From positions 1 to 64,000 of the forward strand of contig NW_017386048.1 of assembly GCF_000237925.1 (NCBI RefSeq): a stretch of 64,000 nucleotides of DNA. The letters are read 5' to 3'. The DNA is from Schistosoma mansoni (taxonomy: Eukaryota; Platyhelminthes; Trematoda; Strigeidida; Schistosomatidae). The notes beneath the pieces were generated by a model, which searched no databases, was not told where the DNA came from, and worked only from the letters and a program-made list of their open reading frames with translations. Of the stretch, positions 45,801 through 54,690 are shown one piece after another (position 1 is the stretch's first letter; every line of letters begins with the position of its first letter). The translations under genes and the position numbers were made by a program.

Positions 45801-48800
45801 TGACTTTGAGCCTTGCCGACCGATTGGTCAAACTGAAGTACGGATAGAGTGAAATTCGAACCTACGGCATACTAGTTGAAAGCTTAATATTTTAACCACT
45901 AATCCACTGCTTCACTGACGATGGTTTTATCTGGACAGTTGTTTTTAAGTAATACCTATCAAGTAGCAAGTGTATGTCCAAATAACATTCGTTTAAGTTG
46001 TAATTTTTAAATTTAACACAAGATTTCTATGTTAACCTAATCACATTTCGTTTTCTTAATGATATCCCCCTCTTCAAAAACAAACAAACATTTATTCTCT
46101 TAGCAATTCGTTGGATTGAGTGATGATTTATGGCGTAAATATGTAAATCGAGATTTTCATCATTTATCTAATATTCGTCGTCGATCAGATGAAACATGGT
46201 GTGATTTTTACAATCGATTATCTAAAGAAGAAACAAAGCGTTTAGATCGAATTATTTCACAATCTGCACGTAAAGTCAAAGAAGAATTAGAAGGTAAGTT
46301 AGTGAATAAAGTTATTATACATTGGAAAAAAAACAGTTGTCAATAATTTTAAGTACATTTTAGACAGATATATTAATGTGGTATGAATTATTTATTATTA
46401 TTGCTTACTTACTTACCTACTTACTTACTTATCTACCTACCTACCTACCTACTTACTTACTTATTTACAATTGAATACTTTTTAAAATCATACACATATA
46501 AATTTACAAGAGAAAAACAGGAATGGTGTAGTAAATGATTGTTCAAATAAAATGGTAGTATTTTTTTAATTCTACTCATTGGGATATTATTTATTTATGG
46601 TAGTATTTGTTATTTGATTGTTATGTACAATAATCACAATGAATAAGATTAGTGACTCCTTTAAGTTATAAGTTAGTGTAACGTTCAGTTACCAAGTATA
46701 TACTTATATATGTACACTTGACTTTGAGCTGCATTTTAGATATTAAATCAAATACTATTATATAGTTTCTCAGCCCCCAAATGCTCTGGTACGGCCGAGA
46801 GTGGGGAGAGTCCGCTCTCCCTCTCGAAATGCTCTCACATGGCCATGCGTATATAGCCTTTGTCAGGGAAGTCCCACTCACTGTCTTCTCGTGGCGGGGG
46901 TGTTATTTACGAAATTGAGAGGACGAAAAGCAAATGTCCGGGTTGGTGGACACGGAGGGTCCACCTAGGGAGTTGGAAAACCCTGATTACAAACCAATAG
47001 TGCACATGGGCTCCAGTATCCTGAACTAATAAATGGTGTATGAATTAATCGTTGTCACCGGCTACCATGGGACTGCATCTCACGATGCTCCACTGTCTTG
47101 TGGATCAGATCTTTAGGTCAAAGGCTCCAGGTTTGGCCCCCTAAGAATACCATCTGCTTCAGTCTGGGCACACAAATCAAATGAGATTTGCGTGGCGCAT
47201 ATGTATCTGGTGCCTCTTTGTGTGTTCAAGTAAATAAATAAGTAAATACAGTTTCTCAAACCTAAAAGAAACTGAAATGTAAACCCTACTTAATTTGTTT
47301 TGTTTCCTTACATTAAGTTAATATTATTAGCTATAACTGATTGATCATTGAGTACTGACCGATGTAATATTTGTCTAGCCCTTTTAGTGTTCATGATGTT
47401 CTATCGTGCAAGTTATAACGTTGCCACCAGTTGAAATGACTCGACATCATTTGTTGATGGAATTCTGTCGTCCAAGTCTAATCAATATTAAAGGACTATA
47501 CAAAAATTACATTGATCACTACTCATTTATCAACTAATTGTAAATATATCAGTTCAACAGGTCAGAATGGCCCAGTAGTAACATCTCAGGTTAAAATTAG
47601 GTGAATTGGGTTCAAATCCCACAGGACCATCAGTCCCTTTATAGTTACAGATACACCTTTTTGGCGAGTCCCAACTAGTACAAAATCTAGGTCATGCAAT
47701 GTTTCTTTCCGACTACCTCCAGCCATCAGTTTGTCATCTAATGATCAATTAATTTCATTGATCAAACTTAGACTTTCAACAATTTTTACAATCAAAATGT
47801 AAGAAGATCAGTTGACTAAACTTTTAAGTAAAATGAACTCGTTAGTTGTTAAACAGAAAAAGAAACCTCAGACAATCTAAAAATGTAATTATACCCTCAA
47901 AAGGTAGTCCAATTCAATCAACTCAAGAGGCAATAATCCAAACTAAAAGAAGCATTGTGGCAGCTCCCATAGGAAAGAGGTTGAGTCAAACAAAACTTAA
48001 AAGGTTAGTAAAGGCCAATTAATAACAGTGATATAATAAGAAAGCTGAAATTGCAAGTATAGTGAATAGTAATAGTTTAATCTAGAACCAAAAAAAAGGA
48101 AAAAATAGAACACACAAATGAGGGTATGACAATAATTTATTGTCACATATAGCGTATAGGTGAAGAAATTTTCACAAACAACCGCACACATACGTACAAA
48201 AATTGTTTTACAATCTGTATCCCAAGTTGGTTAATACATGATTATCTGTTTAGTTGTGTTCCAATAAACTTACCATAATTTGCTAGTCGTTTTCAAACAT
48301 TTTTTGATAAGTAGAAACTTAGATTCAAGAGTTGTTCAAAGGAATTCACTAAATGAAACTACTACTCCATGCTCATTATCGTGTAAACATGGTAACCTTC
48401 TTAAATTTCGAGTCGTCAACATCTTTGTCTGGGGGAGTATTTTCACGATTATCTTATAGCATATTATATCCTAACCGGAATGTATTTCATAATTAGTCCA
48501 TAATACGAGTGTGTAAATCAACAGTTGATTAAACTATAAACATGCTATTGAGAAAACACGAACAATTGGAAATAAATATCAAGTTGTTTGACTTTCATAG
48601 CGGATATATTTATGCCGGTAATTTCGGCTGATAGATATCTCATCTAAACGACGTGCAATGTTTTATGGTGTAGGGGTAGGTGGGAAGAAAGCTAGGGGCG
48701 GCCAGACCAAAACGTGGCACAAATCCATGAAGTCACTGACAAGTTGACTGAGCCACACTGGTAGGTGTAGACTACCTGGTTGGGATTCGCGAGATGATAG

Positions 48801-50624
48801 CATTAGATGGTTAGAGACTTCGAATGACATGGCTCAAAATCGTTTGCAATGGCGAAGGTGCATCCACTCTTTATGTTCTACCAAATTCTAATCTCCTGAA
48901 TTCTTCATGTCTCTATATTTTTTCTCTTTCCAAATTTATTTCATTGGATTATAATCCTTCAATAACATCTTCAAACCCTAATCTTTCACATAATGTTTAT
49001 ACTCTTACTATGTCTACCACTATAGGATTTGAATCGACAACTGCATCTCTGGGCTAATGTGGTATGGCAACTCGAACTGATGTACGTACGTACGAAGTTC
49101 TATGTTGTGACTGACTGACTGTCTCATCTAAAACTTCTAAACACCCTAGGGAGGTATAGAATTGAGAAAGTTCTCTTCCTCTTTAAAATGCTCATTTATT
49201 GCCTCTTCCAGGGAAGTTCCACCCCCTGTCACCACACATTGGAAGGTATCCCTGCAAAATGAGAGGTCATAAACTAGCATCTGACTTTTAAATTGGGTCT
49301 TAAAATACGAAGGTTCTACCTAATAAAGTTGAAAAATTCCAATTTCAAGTCACTAGTGTGCTTGAGCTTCAGGATCCTAAGAGAATAAATATCCTACGAA
49401 CATACTGTTCTCAACAACTATCATAGAACTTCACCTTACTCTTCCCCACTTTTTATTTATTCAAACACATAAACATCGATAAAAGGAGGCGCCAAACAGA
49501 TAGACGCCACATAAATCATTCGATTTGTGTGAGGGATGGGATACTACCCGGGTACCCAGACCGAAGCAGTTGGTTCTCCTAAGGGGCCATACCCCGAGCC
49601 GTCGATTTGAACGTCTAATCCACAAGGTAGTGGAGCAACTTTAGAACATGCAGTCCTATGGTAGAGGGTGACCAACAATAGGTTCATACGCCCTTTGTTT
49701 CCTTAGGATCCTGGAGTCCGTGTATACCATTGGTTTGGAATCAGGGTTTTCCAACACCCATAGGTGGATCCTCAGTATCCACCAACCCGGTCAAAGCACC
49801 GGACGTTCGCTTTTCGTCCCCTCAATTTCGTAAACAGAAGTAATGACACGAGAAGGCAATTAGTAGGACTTCCCTGTCCGTGGCTGTATACGCGTAGTCA
49901 TATGAGAGCATTTGGGGACTGAATGTAATCAAAACAAATTCCAGTTATATCAATCATATAGATCAAAAGTAGGAAAGTTAATCACCAGCCTGTCTCGCCA
50001 TAGATACCGATGTCATGGTCAACGTAAGTAATTCTTTATTAATGTCACCAACTTATGCATTTATATTATATGAAACACTTCACAGTGCATAATCGCTATT
50101 ATTTTAGTTATTTTTCTGTCTTTACCGAGCACTTCGTTTTGTTACAGTATTAGATCAGGTGAGCTTGATTAAGTGGTCTTGTTTATATGAAGTTTCCCAG
50201 TAATTCATTTAGGATTCTTATTTTCAACGATATCAGTTGATCAGCCAAGTCACTGATTCTTCAATGTCGTTAAATTTAATATGTTGTATACTACACAGAA
50301 TTTCTTTTCTTCTTCCTGACAGCGCGACGAACTACCTTGACTACTGAAGTGATTACTCCACGTCAAATGCAACGACGTGGTGGTTATCGTCAAATAAACT
50401 GTAGATCTAGTAATAGTAATAATAATAATAATAATGCATTATCTAATTTCAAGCCACGTAATATGAGTCATCCATCTCCTATTGGTACAAATGTACATGG
50501 CAAAATAAGTCGACCAATCGCTTCAACATCGAATACAACTACTTCGAACTCTAATGCTGGTGTTGGTGGTGGTGGTCTTTTAAGCAAATTACGTAAACAA
50601 TTCCATTCTGGTCATCTCAGGTAG
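36727..50624 (+). CDS. ELOA: Elongin A (transcription elongation factor B subunit 3), five exons
   Basis: Elongin A stimulates RNA polymerase II elongation in the nucleus and, through its BC box, recruits Elongin B/C and a cullin to ubiquitinate stalled polymerase (established for the family). Exons 36727-36801, 37641-38448, 43607-43890, 46104-46293 and 50323-50624 join in phase with GT/AG ends and give 553 codons including the stop. Residues about 1-60 resemble the TFIIS/Elongin A N-terminal helical bundle (KLRVLSTL, then ESGVGRAVRKLKN and a WKNLL end). Residues about 60-294 are a low-complexity Ser/Lys/Asn-rich linker. A BC box with SLIDLCVDVL lies near 342-351, followed by the F-box-like VPYGLLEKAL...LTRIE and, in exon 4, LWRKYVNRDFHHL, all closely matching animal Elongin A. 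The protein is shorter than the human one (about 770-800 residues), mainly in the linker. The first exon is inferred from phase and weak similarity; the rest is firm. Introns are 839, 5158, 2213 and 4029 bp and full of repeats. Confidence 0.9.
37641..38448 (+). CDS. ELOA: Elongin A exon 2: TFIIS N-like domain and linker
   Basis: A pyrimidine-rich tract ending TTTTAG precedes the exon, and the donor is CAG|GTAAGT. It starts KLRVLSTLNEVKLTLSEL, which aligns with the second half of the Elongin A N-terminal bundle, then runs into a Ser/Lys/Asn-rich disordered linker with basic KKRK and RKRK patches that could act in nuclear import. It ends in phase 1. Confidence 0.9.
40821..40881 (-). ncRNA. family-3 hammerhead, probably inactive
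   Basis: Reversed: CCGATGAG (U4 changed to C), stem II GTGCC...GCAC, GAAAC, then GGTT in place of a GTC site. The fold is recognisable, but two key positions differ. Confidence 0.6.
41099..41983 (-). pseudogene. gag frame, left arm of palindrome (Gypsy-type fossil)
   Basis: An open Gag-like frame: IWFAQVQVQFQRRNI, then LKQAIIQRTSLSDEKKLQQL, LLRHMRQLAG and REIWLQRLPTVVRQIL, typical of Ty3/Gypsy capsid proteins, with a CWYHRKYG zinc-knuckle-like start at the end. It belongs to a pol-less copy and is treated as a fossil. The hydrophobic first part of the frame is probably leader; a Met lies about 23 codons in. Confidence 0.8.
42244..43128 (+). pseudogene. gag frame, right arm of palindrome (Gypsy-type fossil)
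   Basis: The mirror copy of the left-arm gag frame, practically identical at the protein level and in opposite orientation, so the two would be transcribed away from the centre. It is part of the same pol-less, non-autonomous insertion. Confidence 0.8.
43607..43890 (+). CDS. ELOA: Elongin A exon 3: BC box and F-box-like region
   Basis: The acceptor is CTTTCAG and the donor is CCA|GTAAGT. The phase fits exon 2, with the split codon giving Val. The exon encodes an acidic start, then SLIDLCVDVLSRNI (BC box with the S/T-L-x3-C pattern) and VGHVPYGLLEKALRSAS...LTRIERYNP, the most conserved part of Elongin A. It ends in phase 0. Confidence 0.93.
43891..46103 (+). other. Elongin A intron 3
   Basis: A 2213-bp intron. 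It contains an unexplained open frame at about 44161-44485, a fragment near 45585-45680 shared with the repeat at 48655, and a tRNA-like retroposon head on the minus strand at about 45820-45915 (B-box-like GGTTCGAATTTC when reversed). Confidence 0.7.
44161..44485 (+). other. unexplained open frame inside Elongin A intron 3
   Basis: A 108-codon frame without a convincing start reads FYFESNSRLKKESSIRRLYD, then an acidic, Cys/Trp-rich part (TAPFDWWCIYEIMEICSSCG). Composition is more protein-like than the surrounding intron, and CAG precedes it at about 44185. It could be a fossil retroelement piece, an alternative exon or chance; no family was recognised. Confidence 0.25.
46104..46293 (+). CDS. 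ELOA: Elongin A exon 4
   Basis: The acceptor is CTCTTAG and the donor is AAG|GTAAGT. It encodes SDDLWRKYVNRDFHHL and a WCDFYNRLSKEETKRL helix, matching the LW..HC.RDF and W...Y.RL...RE..L segments of animal Elongin A. It ends in phase 1. Confidence 0.92.
46403..46463 (+). repeat. tetranucleotide microsatellite (CTTA/CTAC)
   Basis: An ACTTACTTACCTACTTACTT run followed by ACCTACCTACC. Possibly the remnant tail of an RTE element, which ends in similar tetramers. Confidence 0.85.
46770..47245 (+). repeat. family-4 retroposon
   Basis: A plus-strand copy: GCCCCCAAATGCTCTGGTAC through TGGCCATGCGTATATAGCC, GGTGGACACGGAGGGTCC and CAGATCTTTAGGTCAAAGG, to the end with GTGCCTCTTTGTGTG followed by AAATAAATAAGTAAATA. 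Confidence 0.7.
47330..47735 (+). repeat. family-3 SINE, decayed
   Basis: A 5' region with TGATCATTGAGTACTGACC, tRNA-like head, B box GGTTCAAATCCC at about 47609, then a ribozyme remnant (TTTGGCGAGTCCC ... ACAAAATCTAGGTC). Core substitutions make activity unlikely. Confidence 0.65.
48655..49125 (+). repeat. unclassified LINE-tail-like repeat
   Basis: Contains GGGCGGCCAGACCAAAACG and a frame RLRMTWLKIVCNGEGASTL, which looks like the end of a non-LTR polyprotein or its trailer, and ends at a GTACGTACGTACG / TGACTGACTGACTG tract. A shorter relative lies at 45585-45680. Class uncertain. Confidence 0.4.
49130..49410 (+). repeat. family-4 retroposon, decayed
   Basis: A diverged copy (CCAGGGAAGTTCCACCCCC, TGTGCTTGAGCTTCAGGATCC) in direct orientation, opposite to the copy at 49440. 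Confidence 0.55.
49440..49930 (-). repeat. family-4 retroposon
   Basis: A near-complete minus-strand copy with plus-strand landmarks GAGGCGCCAAACAGATAGAC, CGGGTACCCAGACCGAAGC, GGTTTTCCAACACCC and GCATTTGGGGACTGAA. With 49130-49410 it forms an inverted pair in Elongin A intron 4. Confidence 0.7.
50323..50624 (+). CDS. ELOA: Elongin A exon 5, C-terminus
   Basis: Acceptor CTGACAG; the first two bases complete an Ala codon from exon 4. It encodes PRQMQRRGGYRQ, an Asn-rich run made by AAT/AGT repeats, Ser/Thr-rich sequence and a basic helix LLSKLRKQFHSGHLR before TAG. The length and basic end suit the Elongin A C-terminus. A CAG|GTAGAA just before the stop could in principle be a donor, so a further exon cannot be ruled out. 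Confidence 0.82.
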
Positions 50625-52410
50625 AAAAATGTTTCAATCACGTTAGTAATAATAATAAATGCTTCTCAACTGCATCATTCACCACAAACTTGTAAATTAG
50701 ACCCCATACACATATGTCATTCACATAGCAACAAAATTCTCTTTCTGTGATTCGACTTGTTTTGCTTTATGAATTTTTATGATATGACAAAGTTAGCAAC
50801 CACTGTGCATCGTTTTTTTTTTCGAATTAGGTCCTCTTTTTTGATAGTACATTATATTTACAAATTGAAAAAAACAGTTACTTTTGTATGTATGTCGTAC
50901 AATATATTGCTCAGGTATAAACTATCTCTATTTCACTTGTTCCCATCACCAAATTGTTTTACTCATTATATCCTCGTAAACCTTTTCTCTCTAGTTACTC
51001 CCTTCTTATTGGGAATTGAAAAAAAAATCCAGCCATCTAGCTGTTAGGACTTCAATGCTCGAACAATTCTTTCTGTGTTTGTGTGTATGTGTACGTAATC
51101 TGTATCTAGTACTATTCCTTTTATTGCCTACTCACCTTTGATTCTTTTCATATTTCTTTACAGTTTTAGTCTACTTATCATGGGGAAAATGTTAATGTTT
51201 CTAGTCTCTCTTCCCTATGAATTTGTTTTTTTTTCTAATTATAATCATTATTTAAGTTTGATATGACTTGATAGTGTTATATTTCAATTCAAAAATTTCT
51301 TACTTCCCTTGATTGTATTTCATTCTGATGTTACCTTTTTTTTAATTAGCCCCAGATAAGTGTATGTACAAAATTCGTATTTTCATAATCGAAATCACAA
51401 GCTAGTCGTACACGTGAGACTTGAGCTCAGGACCCGTGTTCCAGATTACTTTAGGTTGACTCATGATTTCAATCTCTACAAATTGCCCATACTGAAGATT
51501 TAAATTATTCATCTTCATTGATAGGATAGTGGTGGTAATAATAATGAAACCGGATTTCTTAAGCATGAATTATTCCATTGGAAAGTAAATAATCTCTTAT
51601 AGGTTCTCATATTCTATAGTTGTTTGCCTTTGTTAAGTGGCTTTTAATCATGTAGATTTTTGTGTTCTATATATTGTATATATAAACCTGTTACTGTATT
51701 GTAGTCTTTATTTTTTTCTACTTTATTACATAATCTTATCTATTTGACCTTTACTTTTTCTTCTTATTCCCTTATTTTCATTTTATTTCATATTCTATTT
51801 ATTGTCAATTCTTTTGTTGTGAATGCTTACATGTGTATTAGCAGTGACTTATACCCCATACTCCTGAACTCATTTCATTCATCCATTGTTTCATTGTGCT
51901 TTTCACATTGAATTAATGTTGTTTTTGTTTATACTATTTATGTGTTAAAGTATACATTCTATTAGTAATAGTATTTATAATCATAATATTATTTATTATA
52001 CGCACCATGGTAAAATGCATATTGTTATACATTTTACTATTTTTGATAGCAAACTATCATATCTCTTTATCTGTATTATGTATCATACTGTGATAGTATT
52101 GTTAACTGGTCGAATGCAATAAATCTAAAGTTTTTTTTTTCTTAAAATTTGTCCTTATCCTAAAAATGAAAGCAAAGTGAAATGCAAGTTCACTATAGTA
52201 TTATATGATATGAACTGAGATCATATTGATTTGATAGTTACTAAATGAAGAATATTTGATCAGATACTTTTGAAAATGAAAACCTATTCTCCAAGATTAT
52301 GAAAGGGAAAGACTATAAAGTACTTCAATAACATGTCTTCGATCCTGATAGTAAATAAGGGAAGTCAGTCTACTTGGAGGTAATTTTCAAAACAAACTGA
52401 TATCAACTGA
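50625..52410 (+). other. Elongin A 3' flank / likely 3' UTR, AT-rich
   Basis: An AATAAA at 50654-50659 is a possible early poly(A) signal, and another AATAAA follows near 52119. The stretch is T-rich with no convincing coding frame. A short family-2 tail fragment lies at about 51415-51490. Confidence 0.5.
50654..50659 (+). terminator. candidate poly(A) signal for Elongin A
   Basis: A canonical AATAAA hexamer 30 bases after the stop codon. Its use is inferred; it overlaps an AAT run, so it could be chance. Confidence 0.35.
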
Positions 52411-52424
52411 AGGATTATTGAAAG

Positions 52425-52476
52425 ATCAGAAAGGGTTTTGTAGAGATTTCAGTATTTTCATAGTTGAAATCATGAG
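52425..52476 (-). repeat. family-2 SINE tail before gap
   Basis: An antisense tail with GGGTTTTGTAGAGATTTCAG and TAGTTGAAATCATGAG, cut by the gap. The plus-strand tail at 52728 lies opposite. Confidence 0.75.
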
Positions 52477-52676
52477 NNNNNNNNNNNNNNNNNNNNNNNN
52501 NNNNNNNNNNNNNNNNNNNNNNNNNNNNNNNNNNNNNNNNNNNNNNNNNNNNNNNNNNNNNNNNNNNNNNNNNNNNNNNNNNNNNNNNNNNNNNNNNNNN
52601 NNNNNNNNNNNNNNNNNNNNNNNNNNNNNNNNNNNNNNNNNNNNNNNNNNNNNNNNNNNNNNNNNNNNNNNNNNNN
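52477..52676. other. assembly gap (200 N)
   Basis: Between oppositely oriented family-2 tails. Confidence 0.95.
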
Positions 52677-52727
52677 TACGTCTTTTTCTTTTTATTATAA
52701 TCTTCCAATCTAGTGTTTTCTTACCTC

Positions 52728-53155
52728 AAATTGACTCTTGATTTCAACTATGAAAATACTAAATCTCCACAAAACCCCTTCTGATCTATAATCATATGCT
52801 CACTAGTGACTGACTTCAAGATATGTGTCCTGGAGTTCTAGTGAGAAGCAGTAACCAGTGGAGTTCAAATCAAGTTTGTTGTGAGATATCAACTCACTGA
52901 AGACAATTGGTGAATGGTGGCTCAAACATCGTGGATTGGTTTAAGTTAGACATTAACACCGTTGGATACCAGCCGGCTCAATGGTCTATCGGTTAAGTGC
53001 TCTGGCGCGAGACTGGTAAGTCCTGGGTTCGAATATCGCGAGGTGGGATCGTGGATGCGCACTGCTGAGGAGTCTCATAATAGGACGGAACGACCGTCCA
53101 GTGCTTTCAGGTTTTCCCTAGTGGTCTAGCTTCAGTTAACTCATGATTTTAACCA
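52728..53155 (+). repeat. family-2 tail followed by a full hammerhead SINE
   Basis: A tail (52728-52785) runs directly into a full unit: 5' region, A box (CAATGGTCTATCGG), B box GGTTCGAATATC, hammerhead 53057-53107 with GGAAC replacing GAAAC, and tail. Tail-to-head joining of two units is clear. Confidence 0.85.
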
Positions 53156-53612
53156 TGATCATTGGAAGCTATGGTGAGCTGAACAGATATTTCTTCCATA
53201 TTTTAAACTTCAATACTTTTCAGACCTAAAGTCTTAATGAGAAGCTATGAACAACCTAGTCAGCGAAGTTAGGAGTGAGACAATCGGATTCCAACTTGGT
53301 AGTCTGAAGAAATGATACTTGTCACGAAACATAAAGGTTCCGATTTCTACCTCGTTTAACGTCGTATGCGAAGTCCCAAACTAGGATGAAAACTACTCTT
53401 CACTATACTCCTTGTTTCTATAACCAAACACTTAGTTCTTTAGTAACCTTCGGAGCCACAATGTGGAAAATACTTCTTTACACTATTCCATGAGAATAAA
53501 AATGCTCGACTAGATATTCGATATTTGTTATCTACCTTCTCTCTTTCTTTTGCTTCTCAGTTGTACAATATAAGCATAAACATGGATATAGAAAAGTGAT
53601 TAGTGAATAAAT
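53156..53612. other. no recognised feature
   Basis: A short tRNA-like or SINE trace may be present near 53330-53390 (AGTCCCAAACTAGGATGAAAA), too decayed to assign. Confidence 0.4.
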
Positions 53613-53990
53613 AAGTGTTTTCATAGTTGAAAGCGTGAGTCAATTAAAGCTACACCACCATGGAAAGCCTGGAAGCACTGAACGGCCGTTTCGTCCTGTC
53701 ATGGGAGTCCTCAGCAGTGCGCATCCATGATCCCGCGCCCGTGAGACTCGAACCCAGGACCTACTAGCTTCGCGCCAGAGCACTTAACCGATAGATCACT
53801 GATCCGACATCCACCTGTGTTAATGTCTAACTTCAACTGATCTACGAAGTTGAGCAACCATTCACCAATTGTCTTCAGTGAGTTGATATTTCACAATAGA
53901 CCTGGTTTGAACTCCACTGGTTACTGCTTCTCACTAGTACTCCTGGATTTACCTCTCGAAGTCAGTCACTAGTGAGCATATGATTATTAT
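53613..53990 (-). repeat. family-2 hammerhead SINE, full length
   Basis: A complete minus-strand unit with B box GGTTCGAGTCTC. The ribozyme keeps CTGAGGA and GAAAC, but the cleavage triplet is GTT and the base after the first core strand is changed. Confidence 0.88.
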
Positions 53991-53999
53991 TATTATTAT

Positions 54000-54084
54000 T
54001 AGGGGTTTTGTGGAGATTTAGTATTTTCATAGTTGAAAGTGTGAGTCAATTAAAGCTTCCAGGTTTTCCATGGTAGTGTAGCTT
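54000..54084 (-). repeat. family-2 tail, inverted duplicate, before gap
   Basis: An antisense tail (GGGGTTTTGTGGAGATTTAG ... GAGTCAATTAAAGCT) joined to a short sense piece TTCCAGGTTTTCCATGG, then the gap: the start of another foldback. Confidence 0.75.
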
Positions 54085-54284
54085 NNNNNNNNNNNNNNNN
54101 NNNNNNNNNNNNNNNNNNNNNNNNNNNNNNNNNNNNNNNNNNNNNNNNNNNNNNNNNNNNNNNNNNNNNNNNNNNNNNNNNNNNNNNNNNNNNNNNNNNN
54201 NNNNNNNNNNNNNNNNNNNNNNNNNNNNNNNNNNNNNNNNNNNNNNNNNNNNNNNNNNNNNNNNNNNNNNNNNNNNNNNNNNNN
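54085..54284. other. assembly gap (200 N)
   Basis: Starts within a family-2 foldback and ends in a family-3 element. Confidence 0.95.
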
Positions 54285-54690
54285 CGACTGATCTCCTGTA
54301 GGATTGAGATGTATTCACAACCGATTGATCACTGGGTGGTGATCAAAGTCATGCGTGTTAAGTCCTTCTTAGTGCTATCGACCAGTGGTAACGTCTCTGA
54401 CTGTGAAGCTGAGTGACACGGGATCGAATCCGTCAGGGAGCACCAGTTCCCTCAAGATTACAGGTACACCTTACTGACGAGTGCCAAGTAGCACGAAACT
54501 CGGGTCCAGGGTTTCCTGTCGACCATCTCCAACCACCATCTTACCTCAACATAGTGCACGCAGTGTCGAGCCAGCTAGACTAGTGGCCACATTGCAACTT
54601 GATCGATAGCATTCGATCAGCACTAAGAAGGACTTGACACGCATGACATTGATCACCACCCAGGGATCGATCAATTGTAATTAACTTTTG
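54285..54690 (+). repeat. family-3 hammerhead SINE with inverted ends
   Basis: Left end: TGGTGATCAAAGTCATGCG and GTTAAGTCCTTCTTAGTGC. Then a tRNA-like head (B box GGGATCGAATCCG), ribozyme, trailer, and right end CACTAAGAAGGACTTGACAC, CATGACATTGATCACCAC, which is the left end inverted. The terminal inverted arrangement resembles a head fragment added at the tail. Confidence 0.8.
54461..54518 (+). ncRNA. hammerhead ribozyme, family 3, core intact
   Basis: CTGACGAG, stem II GTGCC AAGTA GCAC, GAAAC, short stem III, GGGTC as the cleavage site, then CAGGGT pairing with ACCTTA apart from one mismatch at the core side. Stem II differs from families 1 and 2 (GTGCC/GCAC against GTCCC/GGAC), with co-varying pairs. 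Confidence 0.75.

Larger units (their letters stand above)
46294..50322 (+). other. Elongin A intron 4
   Basis: A 4029-bp intron. It holds a tetranucleotide tract (46403-46463), family-4 retroposons (46770-47240, 49130-49925), a decayed family-3 hammerhead SINE (47330-47735) and a LINE-tail-like repeat (48655-49125). 47740-48650 shows nothing recognisable. Confidence 0.7.

Noticed and set aside
50757-51047. A 96-codon frame after Elongin A
   Set aside because: Rich in Phe, Leu and Tyr from T-rich 3'-flank sequence; no splice or domain evidence.
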